Of a DNA stretch of 63,307 nucleotides, positions 33,806 to 42,415 are shown piece after piece. The position numbers and the translations under genes are program-made. The notes beneath the pieces were generated by a model. It saw only the letters and a list, made by a program, of their open reading frames with translations, did no database searches and was not told the origin of the DNA. Position 1 is the first letter of the stretch, and each line of letters starts with the position of its first letter. The stretch is from Clostridia bacterium (GTDB lineage: Bacteria; Bacillota; Clostridia; Oscillospirales; CAG-382): NCBI GenBank assembly GCA_017620655.1, contig JAGAUT010000062.1, forward strand, positions 1-63,307, given 5' to 3'.

Positions 33806-34537
33806 TTATTTATCGTATTTCAGAATGAAGTCTACAACAGGCGTATTATCAGAAAGTCCATGCGGATGGTGGTCTCCGCCTTTTTTGATATAAACCTCAA
33901 TGGGTATGCCCGCCTTTTCGTATGCTTCTTTAATAAAAAGGCCGTTTTCTTCAAAGTTGACAACCGTATCAGAATCGCCGCTGACAAGAATTACGGGTAT
34001 TCTATGCCTAACAAGTTTTGGCAGATAATCAAGGGGGTGTTCTCTATAAGAAATTAAATCTGCAAGAGTCATTTTTGTATCTTCGACAAACTGTTTTTTA
34101 AAGAAGTCAAGGTCTTTATTGGCAGATGTCCTACCGAGACCGAAAACAACAGAAAGAAGATTTACTACCGGTGCATCAAGGTACATGCAAGAAACGTATT
34201 CGGGATAGACAGCACCGAAATAGATACCTTGCATACCGCCGCAGCTCATGCCAACTACAGCACATCTTCTGGAAAGACCAAGCTCTGTATGCATATACTC
34301 GGCAAGTGCCGCCTTTGCTTCATTATCTTCATGTACATACCAACGGGTTTTTGTTGCAATATGTGCAATATGGTATCCCTTTTCAAGAAGCTTTATCTCG
34401 GTATCGGGAAACGCACCGAAGTATTCGGTTTTAAGCACCCATTTACCGTTTGCTGTGCCCTCTTTTGGATAAACGATTATTGTATCTCTGCCGAAAACGG
34501 TTTTATGTTCAAGATTATATCCGCAGAAATTTTCCAT
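33806..34537 (-). CDS. Alpha/beta-hydrolase
   Basis: The 243-residue product has the nucleophile elbow G-M-S-C-G-G and a C-terminal G-D-S-D-T-V (acid) and G-G-D-H-H-P-H (histidine), so the Ser-Asp-His triad of an alpha/beta-hydrolase can be seen. There is no signal peptide. The substrate is unknown; a carbohydrate or other ester is likely. The ATG at 34537 follows GAGGAA and lies 24 bp after the GerMN lipoprotein gene, with which it is probably co-transcribed. Confidence 0.85.
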   Translation of the reverse strand: MENFCGYNLEHKTVFGRDTIIVYPKEGTANGKWVLKTEYFGAFPDTEIKLLEKGYHIAHIATKTRWYVHEDNEAKAALAEYMHTELGLSRRCAVVGMSCGGMQGIYFGAVYPEYVSCMYLDAPVVNLLSVVFGLGRTSANKDLDFFKKQFVEDTKMTLADLISYREHPLDYLPKLVRHRIPVILVSGDSDTVVNFEENGLFIKEAYEKAGIPIEVYIKKGGDHHPHGLSDNTPVVDFILKYDK

Positions 34538-34560
34538 TACAGTGTTTCCTCTCTTTTCAA

Positions 34561-35163
34561 TCAATTCTTTACAAGTTCAGGCATGGGTTTTAATGCCGAA
34601 TCAATTATGGTATGACCGAATTCGACATTTCCCTTACCTTCGACAGTGAATGAAACGCTGTCTATAAATTCAAGTTCACAAAGGGAGTTTACTATAGAAC
34701 CCAAAACAAAGGTTTCACGGGTTGAGCCGCCCGTATTAAGAAGAACAAAGTCGCTCTTGAAGTCTATTACACAGCCTCCATCATCGTTTACAACAATGTC
34801 GTTAACCAAATCTTCTCCGGATAGAGAGGGTGAAAGCCCTTCACTCTCGGGACCTCTGAAAAGTTCTCTGACAATTACATCTTCAACAAACTCATTCTCT
34901 GAAATCTCGACTTCTCTGATTTCGGGATGCAGATAAAGTGCATCATTATCGGGGAAATAGAGAGTAAGAGTTACCTTTTCGGTTTTTATTTCGGTTTCGT
35001 CTTCTGATGGGGGCACCGCATTGTCGGTATTCTCTGTGTCGGTATTTTCAAGATCCGTATTATTAGGTTTATTATTTTCATTATCAATTTCCATTCCGTT
35101 ATTGCAGGAAACAAGTGCAACAACCAAAAGCACTGCGGCCAGCAAAAATGAAAGCTTTTTCAT
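34561..35163 (-). CDS. GerMN-domain lipoprotein
   Basis: The 200-residue product has a lipoprotein signal peptide (V-S-C20), an Asn/Asp/Thr-rich linker (about 25-60) and a GerMN domain (about 65-190) with L-T-L-Y-F-P-D-N-D and the end F-T-V-E-G-K-G. GerMN domains occur in GerM, a spore-envelope assembly protein, and in LpqB-type lipoproteins. AGGAAG precedes the ATG at 35163, 21 bp after the phosphatase gene. A role in spore or cell-envelope assembly is inferred. Confidence 0.85.
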   Translation of the reverse strand: MKKLSFLLAAVLLVVALVSCNNGMEIDNENNKPNNTDLENTDTENTDNAVPPSEDETEIKTEKVTLTLYFPDNDALYLHPEIREVEISENEFVEDVIVRELFRGPESEGLSPSLSGEDLVNDIVVNDDGGCVIDFKSDFVLLNTGGSTRETFVLGSIVNSLCELEFIDSVSFTVEGKGNVEFGHTIIDSALKPMPELVKN

Positions 35164-35183
35164 AAACATCTTCCTTTCACAAA

Positions 35184-35897
35184 TCATCTGAAAGCCGGAA
35201 AACTCCTGTTTTCCACAACAGCTCTACCGCCCTCTTCAAACAGCATATTGCTCATGGCAGAAAACTTCTTATCGGCTATTTCCTTCGCCCTTCCCATATT
35301 ACTTACTCTTGTTGTAACATTATGCATATCCGACGACACAAAGAACCTATTATGTCCCTTGAATATCTTCTTCAAAAGATGTCTGTCACCCATTGTCAAA
35401 AACCTCGCCGCATTAACCTGATATATTACATCAAGATGAGAAAGCTCATCCATTATTTCATCATAGTCGGGATATCTGTCAATGTGGGCTATAACGGGGC
35501 GAAGTCCTTTTATGCTGATATTATATATCCATTCGGCAATCTCGGAAGGAGAATTTTTACCGGGAAGTTCAAGAAGTATATAATTTGTATTCTGATAACA
35601 CAAAGCCGACAGATTCGGGTAATCGCTTATATCCTTACACAGATGAACCTCTGAACCGAGAATGATTTCGGGATATTCGCTTTTATCCTTTATTGCAGAT
35701 ATAAGCTTTTCGTAGCTGTTCTGCCTTTTTTCAAGAAGGTCATCTACCGCCTCGGAGTCCTTTGCCATACAATGAGGCGTTGCCGCAACAAGCTCTACCC
35801 CCTGCTCCTTTGCTGTTTTCAGCATTGCAAGACTCATTTCAACATCTTTTGCGCCATCATCAACGAAGGGCAGAACATGAGAATGTAAATCAAACAT
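35184..35897 (-). CDS. CpsB/YwqE-type PHP-domain phosphatase
   Basis: The 237-residue product has the PHP metal-binding motif D-L-H-S-H-V-L-P at its N-terminus, A-T-P-H-C (second metal site), G-S-E-V-H and I-A-H-I-D-R-Y. These are the family features of manganese-dependent tyrosine-protein phosphatases that control capsule synthesis in Bacillota. No tyrosine kinase (CpsD) or capsule gene is near. It heads a three-gene operon with the GerMN lipoprotein and a hydrolase. GGTGATT precedes the ATG. Confidence 0.92.
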   Translation of the reverse strand: MFDLHSHVLPFVDDGAKDVEMSLAMLKTAKEQGVELVAATPHCMAKDSEAVDDLLEKRQNSYEKLISAIKDKSEYPEIILGSEVHLCKDISDYPNLSALCYQNTNYILLELPGKNSPSEIAEWIYNISIKGLRPVIAHIDRYPDYDEIMDELSHLDVIYQVNAARFLTMGDRHLLKKIFKGHNRFFVSSDMHNVTTRVSNMGRAKEIADKKFSAMSNMLFEEGGRAVVENRSFPAFR

Positions 35898-35932
35898 AAG
35901 ACAATCACCGCCTTATAATCTTTTTCACCTAT

Positions 35933-35961
35933 ATTTTAGCACAATGGCTTCTGTTTGTCAA
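35933..35961 (-). promoter_or_regulatory. Promoter of the PHP phosphatase operon
   Basis: TTGACA (35961-35956), a 17-bp spacer and TAAAAT (35938-35933) on the minus strand. Confidence 0.75.
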
Positions 35962-35985
35962 CAAAACTATATGTCATATTATGAC

Positions 35986-36008
35986 AAAAAGGGAGCCTTA
36001 CGGCTCCC
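35986..36008 (-). terminator. Terminator of the lipoprotein operon
   Basis: GGGAGCC (35991-35997) pairs with GGCTCCC (36002-36008); five A at 35986-35990 are the U tract on the minus strand. Confidence 0.85.
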
Positions 36009-36024
36009 CCTGCTTTGCGTCATT

Positions 36025-36915
36025 TTATTGCTTGACTACATAATTTTCACGTTCTGCAAGTTCTTTTCCCTGTTCCGAACAAATCCAGTTATAAAGAATT
36101 CTTTCGGGACTGTCTTCAGCAGCATCCTTACGGATAACAACATAGAAATCATTGGTATAAGGATATTCACCCTTACCTATGCTTTCATTTGTGGGAGCAA
36201 TTCCGTCCACCGACAGCAGTTTACTTGTTGTGAGCTTATCTGCTTCCATATTTGTAAGGTAATAATAAACCGTGTATCCAAGTGCATCCTTTGAATTATC
36301 ATAATCGGCAACAGCCTCGAGAAGTCCTATCATGGAGCCGATTCTGATATCCTGAGGTGCATCCATGAGTTCATCTCCTAAGGGTATAAGCTTATCGAAG
36401 AGGGTTTGGCTTCCGCTGTCCTTATTTCTCTGATAAGGGATTATATCGTGGTCTTCGCCGCCAACCTCGGACCAGTTTGTAATATTCCCCTTATATATTT
36501 CCTCAATCTGCTGCTGTGTGAGGTTTTCAACACCGTTTTCGAGTGAGCAGATAAATACAAGTGCATCTGTACCGATAGGTGTCATTTCAAGTTCAACACC
36601 CTTTTCTTCGCAGTATGCCTTAGCATCCTCACTCATTTCATATGCAAGGATAATATCAAATCTTCCGTCAACAAGCCATTCATAGTTATCTGTTGTAGAG
36701 CCTTCAAACACTATCATTGAATTTGCTTTTTCCCTATCAATGCCAAGTACTGTTGCTGTTACAGCTTCACCGAGAGGAAGATTGGCCAGTGAGCCGCCCA
36801 TTTTGGGGTAATTTTCTTCGGTAAAAACGAAGCCGTCATTTTTTTCAGCCACGCATCCGGCAAGGCTTACGAATATCATAAGGGATGCGAGTGTGAGAGC
36901 AATTATCTTTTTCAT
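36025..36915 (-). CDS. PstS-like substrate-binding lipoprotein
   Basis: The 296-residue product has a lipoprotein signal peptide (S-L-A-G-C21) and a periplasmic-binding-protein type II fold. The segment Y-K-G-N-I-T-N-W-S-E-V-G-G and then Y-Q-R-N-K-D-S-G-S is the phosphate-binding signature of the PstS family. No pstCAB or other ABC genes are near. It follows two paralogous lipoprotein genes in the same operon. It may be an orphan phosphate-binding or signalling protein. AAAGGAA precedes the ATG at 36915. Confidence 0.87.
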   Translation of the reverse strand: MKKIIALTLASLMIFVSLAGCVAEKNDGFVFTEENYPKMGGSLANLPLGEAVTATVLGIDREKANSMIVFEGSTTDNYEWLVDGRFDIILAYEMSEDAKAYCEEKGVELEMTPIGTDALVFICSLENGVENLTQQQIEEIYKGNITNWSEVGGEDHDIIPYQRNKDSGSQTLFDKLIPLGDELMDAPQDIRIGSMIGLLEAVADYDNSKDALGYTVYYYLTNMEADKLTTSKLLSVDGIAPTNESIGKGEYPYTNDFYVVIRKDAAEDSPERILYNWICSEQGKELAERENYVVKQ

Positions 36916-36937
36916 AGTTATTTTCCTTTCTGTGAGT

Positions 36938-38053
36938 TTATTCAAAGTACGTTTTTATAATCTGATTCATTTCACTGTCATACAAAATTGAGGAATTCTT
37001 AAAGCTTACGGCAAAATAGTCATTACCGTCTGCTCTGAAATCTTCAATCATTTCTGCACCGTTAACAACCAATGATCTTTTTTGCGTATCGTAAAGACAG
37101 TAATTATAGGCGCTGCCTCCCTCAATATTATCAGAATTGTATAAGAAAATGAATCTATCTTCATTTCCAACAAAGCGTGCAGAGCAGTTTCCGTGAAGAG
37201 TATGCAGAATTTCATTTGTGTTTAAATCCAGAATATACGCCTTCCTTTTATCATTCTCAATTGTATATTCCATTGGAGAAACTAAATAATCAACTTCTCC
37301 TACAGTATATACCAAAAAATTCCCGTCGTTAGACAAATCGACAAAACTATATCCGTCTTGGGCATAAGGCAAATTCTCAAAATCCTGTTTTACGGGAGTA
37401 TACTCATAAGGAATATACTCAGGATTTTCAACAAGTTCCCCCTTGGAATTCACATATATTCTTCTTTCGTTTTCCTCTTCAATCAAGTCTATTGAAACGC
37501 AATTTTTATATTGCTTTGAGTAATTACTTATATAGGTGCTCTTTCCGAATTCTTTTACAAGATTTCCGCTATAATCATACAATAAGGTTTTAGCTTCAAT
37601 TATATAATTGATATGCCCGTTATAATCCGTTGTGTAATCAAGCGATGCAAAAATGCCGCCGTCTCCAGCCGAAACGGTCCACCAGCCGATCTCGTCAAGT
37701 TCTACACACCACTCTCCGCTTGAAGGGATAATAAGCGTCTTTGTCGGGTCAAAACCGTCTGCATATGTAGATTGCTCGGATTGTCCGAGACCCACAACAT
37801 AAAAGCTGAAGCCATCATCGGTTTCATAGCAGATCAGCGTGCTGATATCATCCGACGGATCAATGACAACATCACCGTTAAGATCACAAAAGCCATACGA
37901 ATTGACAATTCTTTTCTGTCCATATTCGGAATAATATACTTTACTCTTTGATACATACGGCACTATGGTTTCAGAGTGCTTTTCCATTTCCGAAGCAGAA
38001 TTACATGATGTAAAAATCAAAACAGCAAAGAACAATAACAAAAATCTTTTCAT
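36938..38053 (-). CDS. Lipoprotein, paralogue of the next upstream gene
   Basis: The 371-residue product has a lipobox (F-T-S-C17) and beta-rich repeats such as Y-G-F-C-D-L-N-G-D-V-V-I-D, of the WG-repeat or beta-propeller kind. Its final residues (S-S-I-L-Y-D-S, ending Y-F-E) and its V-I-D / C-Y-E-T-D-D-G-F block match the larger paralogue encoded upstream. The function is unknown. Its ATG overlaps the TAA of that gene by one base, so they are translationally coupled. Confidence 0.8.
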   Translation of the reverse strand: MKRFLLLFFAVLIFTSCNSASEMEKHSETIVPYVSKSKVYYSEYGQKRIVNSYGFCDLNGDVVIDPSDDISTLICYETDDGFSFYVVGLGQSEQSTYADGFDPTKTLIIPSSGEWCVELDEIGWWTVSAGDGGIFASLDYTTDYNGHINYIIEAKTLLYDYSGNLVKEFGKSTYISNYSKQYKNCVSIDLIEEENERRIYVNSKGELVENPEYIPYEYTPVKQDFENLPYAQDGYSFVDLSNDGNFLVYTVGEVDYLVSPMEYTIENDKRKAYILDLNTNEILHTLHGNCSARFVGNEDRFIFLYNSDNIEGGSAYNYCLYDTQKRSLVVNGAEMIEDFRADGNDYFAVSFKNSSILYDSEMNQIIKTYFE

Positions 38054-39711
38054 TATTCAAAATACGCCTTTCTTACAAGCTTGAAATTGCTGTCATAAAG
38101 TGCCGAGCTATTATCGGTACAGACATTGATGTAAACAGACTCTCCTATTTCGTAAATCGAAATATTCAGGCAGTCTTCAAACACTACCTTACCGCTTTGT
38201 GAATCAAACAGAGTATACTTGGGATCTCCGCCCATCATATCATACATATCCTCTGCCTCGTATGTCGTCAAAAGTGCGAATCTCTTGTTTTTATCCGAAA
38301 AGTGAGCATAACTGTATGCCCCTATTGAATAAACAATCTCACCTTTCTCTGAGTCATATATGTGCGTTTTACGGGTGTCGGGATTGGGCTTTCCGGTTTC
38401 TTCATCAAAGCTGTAATCATATTCGCCTTCGACGAAAATAGCATATTCACCGTTTTTGGTTGTATCAAGGATTTCCGAAGCACCGTCAAGCTCTGCAACT
38501 GTTTTACCGTCGGCATCAATAAGGTAGCCTTTTTTATTTACCTTATCATTATAAATAAAGCAATTATCGGTACCAGAGTAGCTGTTGGGTGATACACCGA
38601 GTTCTTCACTTACAAAATTTGCACCTGTATCGAGAAAACGCCATATCATTCTTTCTTTTGTGTAATCGTGATATCCATTTTCATTTATGCCAAAATCTGT
38701 ATAGTAGTAAAGAATTCTGCCATCATCAAGAAAACGGAAGGAATAATACGTCGAACCCTCGGCTTCACCAAGAAATTTTCCTTTATCCGAGTAAATATCA
38801 GACTTTTTGTTATTATCCGAATGTCTTGCAGTAAAAACGTGATTGGTTGAATCGTCGGAGAATTCTTTATAAAAGCTTTGGTAATACTTTGTAAGTCGTT
38901 CGCCCTTTGTATTAACAAGATATGCGCCGTTTTCATCCGTTACTGCGGTTATGCCGTATTTATTAAAATCACTGGCAGCACTGTACGGACCCAGAACTTT
39001 TTCCCCGTTTTCATTTACAAAGTCTGCACTATAGCCGCTATCGGTCCATCTTGATACAAGCATAAGACCGTTTGAAAAGACACCTGTACTGTCAGAGCCT
39101 TCAATTGTTCTTACAAGCTCACCGTCATAGTTATACATATGCACTTTTGCATTATTATTGTCGGAATAATCACAGATACATATATATCCTCCGCCGCCTG
39201 TTGAAACCCAGGAGCTTGGTGCAAGCTTCAGACACCAGGAACCGTCAAGGGGAATAACATACGTTTCGCCCGGTGTATATTCATCGGGGGCATCTTCTTT
39301 CGGATGAACCTCGCGTGTAAGGGTATAGTAGCCGAAGCCGTCATCGGTTTCTCTATAGTGGACAAACGTATTTTTGTCGGAAGCATCCATTACAATTGTT
39401 CCGTCAGATGTACAGAAACCGTATGTGGCATAGCCCTGCTCGGCTTGCCAGTCAGAGCCTTCTTTCTTGGGAGTTTCAAAGATACGGTAAGTACCTACAA
39501 AGGGAAGCACCATTCCGTACTCATCGCTCGGAATGAAGTCATATATAGGCTCATCATAGAAATGTTTGTCAGATGAAACACCTGAAAACGAGCCGATATC
39601 CGGAAGGCTGTCAACAGAAAAAATATTAGGACTACGATTGCTTACGGTACTGACGCTGCAGGAAGTAAGCAGAAGAATCAAAGCTAAAAACATAACTGTG
39701 TATTTTTTCAT
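38053..39711 (-). CDS. Lipoprotein with WG-like repeats
   Basis: The 552-residue product has a lipobox (L-T-S-C18) and repeated short blocks of the kind Y-G-F-C-T-S-D-G-T-I-V-M-D and F-V-N-E-N-G-E-K-V-L-G, which read like WG or beta-propeller repeats. The longer length relative to its paralogue comes from extra repeats in the middle. GGAGG precedes the ATG, and a consensus promoter lies upstream. It is the first gene of an operon with its paralogue and the PstS-like protein. No enzymatic motif is seen. Confidence 0.8.
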   Translation of the reverse strand: MKKYTVMFLALILLLTSCSVSTVSNRSPNIFSVDSLPDIGSFSGVSSDKHFYDEPIYDFIPSDEYGMVLPFVGTYRIFETPKKEGSDWQAEQGYATYGFCTSDGTIVMDASDKNTFVHYRETDDGFGYYTLTREVHPKEDAPDEYTPGETYVIPLDGSWCLKLAPSSWVSTGGGGYICICDYSDNNNAKVHMYNYDGELVRTIEGSDSTGVFSNGLMLVSRWTDSGYSADFVNENGEKVLGPYSAASDFNKYGITAVTDENGAYLVNTKGERLTKYYQSFYKEFSDDSTNHVFTARHSDNNKKSDIYSDKGKFLGEAEGSTYYSFRFLDDGRILYYYTDFGINENGYHDYTKERMIWRFLDTGANFVSEELGVSPNSYSGTDNCFIYNDKVNKKGYLIDADGKTVAELDGASEILDTTKNGEYAIFVEGEYDYSFDEETGKPNPDTRKTHIYDSEKGEIVYSIGAYSYAHFSDKNKRFALLTTYEAEDMYDMMGGDPKYTLFDSQSGKVVFEDCLNISIYEIGESVYINVCTDNSSALYDSNFKLVRKAYFE

Positions 39712-39790
39712 ATGTTTTCCTCCTTTCGGAATTTCATTATATTTATTAGACGAAATTACGAGGAAAAATGTTCCTGTCTTTTCTAAAAAA

Positions 39791-39819
39791 ATTATATCAC
39801 CTTACGGTCTTCAAGTCAA
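39791..39819 (-). promoter_or_regulatory. Promoter of the paralogous lipoprotein operon
   Basis: TTGACT (39819-39814), a 17-bp spacer and TATAAT (39796-39791) on the minus strand. Confidence 0.75.
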
Positions 39820-39861
39820 TAAACCTTTAGTTGATTGGTGTACTTTTTTATATGTTTACAA

Positions 39862-39890
39862 TTGACATTGAATGCAAACAAGTTTATAAT
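39862..39890 (+). promoter_or_regulatory. Promoter of the serine hydrolase operon
   Basis: TTGACA, a 17-bp spacer and TATAAT, 40 bp before the start codon. Confidence 0.85.
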
Positions 39891-39930
39891 ATAGATGGAA
39901 AAACTTAACTATTAACGGAGGTTATGCAAT

Positions 39931-41100
39931 ATGAACTTTGCAAACGTCAGAAACTTTATGGACAGACTCTGCGACTGGCTTATGCCCGGCAATGTCTGCG
40001 TTATTTACAAAGACGGTAAAAAAGTGTTTGAATATGCTGCAGGGTTTTCCGACAAGGAAGAACAAGTAAAAATGACAGGAGCTGAGCATTTCAACATCTA
40101 TTCCTGCACAAAGCCTGCAACAGTAACGGCGGCAATGCAGTTATTTGAAAAGGGGTATTTTCTTATGTCTACCCCCGTTTACGAATTTATTCCCGAATTT
40201 CGTGACATGAAATGTCTTGACGAAAACGGAAATGTTGCAGAATGCAAAAATCCCATTACAATGTTCAATCTTTTCACAATGACATCGGGACTTCTTTACG
40301 GTTATCCAAAAACGCTTGCCGAGATGAAGGAGAAGTTTAACGGGAATGTGCCGACACTCGAATTTGTAAAGGCTATTGCCAAAAACGAGGTTCTCTCATT
40401 CCAGCCCGGAACACGTTTCCAGTACAGCTATTCCCACGATGTGCTGGCGGCAGTTATAGAAGTTATTTCGGGTATGAGATTTTCGGAATACATGAGAAGA
40501 AACATCTTTGAGCCTCTCGGAATGTACAAGACATTCTTCCACACTCCCGAAAACTTTGACGGTGTTATGGCAAAGCAATACATATACAAGGTAACGGAAA
40601 CTGATATTGTAAAGCTTCAGGGAACTCCTGTCAACGAACAGGGTGTCTTAGAACGTGCAGATTGGGGCAACAATCTTGTATACGGCGACGACTACGACAG
40701 CGGCGGAGCAGGCATTATCACAACTATGGACGACTATGTTCTTCTCATGCACGCACTCTGCAACGACGGCTACGGAACAAACGGCGAAAGAATCATATCA
40801 AAGGCTTCCATTGAGCTTATGAGAACTCCTCACATTACACAGGAGCAGTTCAAGTACTGCACATGGGGCAACATGGTAGGTTATGCATACGGTCTGGGTG
40901 TCAGAACAATGTATGACAAGACAATCGGTTCAGGCTCGCTTTCAAATTACGGCGAGTTCGGATGGGGCGGTGCAGCAGGTGCTTCAGTATTTGTAGACCC
41001 TAAGGAAAGGCTTGCAGTTTCTTATGCTCACCATATGCTCAATCCCCTTGAATGGTATTATCAGCCAAGACTGAGAAATGCAATTTATTCATCTTTGTAA
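39931..41100 (+). CDS. Beta-lactamase-fold serine hydrolase (class C type)
   Basis: The 389-residue product has the S-C-T-K (SxxK) motif near residue 63-66 in a Y-S-C-T-K-P context, and a Y-S-Y-S-H segment at the usual position of the YxN motif. A G-W-G-G-A-A-G segment near the C-terminus replaces the KTG triad. These mark the esterase or peptidase side of the class C beta-lactamase family rather than a true lactamase. There is no signal peptide, so it acts in the cytoplasm. CGGAGGT precedes the ATG. It is followed 12 bp later by a GH-A-like gene. Confidence 0.87.
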   Translation: MNFANVRNFMDRLCDWLMPGNVCVIYKDGKKVFEYAAGFSDKEEQVKMTGAEHFNIYSCTKPATVTAAMQLFEKGYFLMSTPVYEFIPEFRDMKCLDENGNVAECKNPITMFNLFTMTSGLLYGYPKTLAEMKEKFNGNVPTLEFVKAIAKNEVLSFQPGTRFQYSYSHDVLAAVIEVISGMRFSEYMRRNIFEPLGMYKTFFHTPENFDGVMAKQYIYKVTETDIVKLQGTPVNEQGVLERADWGNNLVYGDDYDSGGAGIITTMDDYVLLMHALCNDGYGTNGERIISKASIELMRTPHITQEQFKYCTWGNMVGYAYGLGVRTMYDKTIGSGSLSNYGEFGWGGAAGASVFVDPKERLAVSYAHHMLNPLEWYYQPRLRNAIYSSL

Positions 41101-41112
41101 GAGGAAGTAAGT

Positions 41113-42327
41113 ATGAGATACGACAAATCAAAGTTAAACATAGGTGCCTACGTTCTTCAGCCTTATGCAAGAACAGAAAAGCACATAAAAGAAATCAAAG
41201 ACTGCGGCATTGACATGATAATCGACCTTGACTATGACTTAAAAGCCCTTGATTTATTTTCAAAATACAATCTCGGCGCGATTGTTAGGGGTGTTACACC
41301 CTTCTGGTGGGGCGGTAACGGTGAAGCAGGAAAGCTCAGACAGATAAATCCCCTTGATTTATATGACAAATGTGTAAAAAGATACACTGATCACCCTGCA
41401 GTTTGGGGTATAAGCATAGGCGACGAACCGTCTGCACTTGACATTCCCTACTACGGCATTGTTTTTGATAAGGTAAAAAAGCTTTTTCCGAAATCTTTCC
41501 CCTATCTCAATCTTTATCCAAATTATGCTACAGTTGCGGAAAACACCGCCGACGAAACAGTAAGTCAGCTCGGTACAAAGACATACGATGAATATATAGA
41601 CGTTTATTGCAAAAACGTGCCTGCCGGCTATATTAGCTATGATTACTATGTATATGCCACAAAGAATCTCGGAGGTTGTCTCAGCAACTACAGAATAGTT
41701 TCGGAAGCGGCTAGAAAATCAGGCAGGAGATTTATGTATATAGCTCAGGTTAATTCCCAAAATCCCGCAGAGATTGTCACGGTAAATCAGATGAGATTTC
41801 AGGCATTCTCGGCAATGAGCTTTGGTGCAGAGGACATTTCTTGGGGCTGCTATACAGGCGGATGGTGGCATCACAATGTGCTTGACGAAAAGGGAGAAAA
41901 GACAGAGCAATATGACAAGCTTAAACTTGTGAATCACGAAATAAAGAATCTTGCCCCCGAATACATGAGATTCAGAAACACAAGCACACATCTTGTTGGT
42001 TTTTCGGAAGAAATATCCAAGAAATCGGGCATTGAAACATCGCATTGTTTCTCAAACGGGTATTTCTGCGATGTCAAAGCCGAAGACGGCAGAGCATTGA
42101 TTATCGGAGAAATGACAGGCCGTGACAACAGTGACGAAAAGGCTTTATTCATCACAACTGCTGACGATTATATGGATACAAATCCTACAGAGACCTTGAT
42201 TACGTTTAAAAGTCAAAAAGAAATCGCTGTATTTGGCAAAGATGGAAAGAAAGATATCGGTTTTGACGGTGAAAAGTATTGTCTATCGGTTTGTTCAAAC
42301 GAGGGTTATCTTATTATAGCCAAATAA
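41113..42327 (+). CDS. Putative glycoside hydrolase, TIM-barrel (clan GH-A like)
   Basis: The 404-residue product begins with L-N-I-G-A-Y-V-L-Q-P-Y and proceeds through a beta/alpha-barrel pattern. V-W-G-I-S-I-G-D-E-P-S contains a glutamate after Gly-Asp at the place where GH-A enzymes keep the acid/base at the end of strand 4. The later D-I-S-W-G-C-Y-T-G-G-W-W fits strand 8. A beta-rich C-terminal domain follows from about residue 300. No signal peptide is present. I cannot assign a numbered GH family. GAGGAAG precedes the ATG; it is co-transcribed with the serine hydrolase. Confidence 0.65.
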   Translation: MRYDKSKLNIGAYVLQPYARTEKHIKEIKDCGIDMIIDLDYDLKALDLFSKYNLGAIVRGVTPFWWGGNGEAGKLRQINPLDLYDKCVKRYTDHPAVWGISIGDEPSALDIPYYGIVFDKVKKLFPKSFPYLNLYPNYATVAENTADETVSQLGTKTYDEYIDVYCKNVPAGYISYDYYVYATKNLGGCLSNYRIVSEAARKSGRRFMYIAQVNSQNPAEIVTVNQMRFQAFSAMSFGAEDISWGCYTGGWWHHNVLDEKGEKTEQYDKLKLVNHEIKNLAPEYMRFRNTSTHLVGFSEEISKKSGIETSHCFSNGYFCDVKAEDGRALIIGEMTGRDNSDEKALFITTADDYMDTNPTETLITFKSQKEIAVFGKDGKKDIGFDGEKYCLSVCSNEGYLIIAK

Positions 42328-42341
42328 TTGGGTGTATTTGC

Positions 42342-42370
42342 TTGACAAACATTCAAAACGGTGATAGAAT
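42342..42370 (+). promoter_or_regulatory. Promoter of asnS
   Basis: TTGACA, a 17-bp spacer and TAGAAT, 45 bp before the chosen start codon. The leader is too short for a T-box. Confidence 0.8.
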
Positions 42371-42415
42371 ATTTTGGTATAAGTTTTTTCTAGATATATG
42401 AAAGGAAAAATCAAA

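Noticed and set aside
42342..42415. T-box leader for asnS
   Set aside because: Only about 45 bases separate the promoter from the start codon, and no T-box sequence or antiterminator is present.
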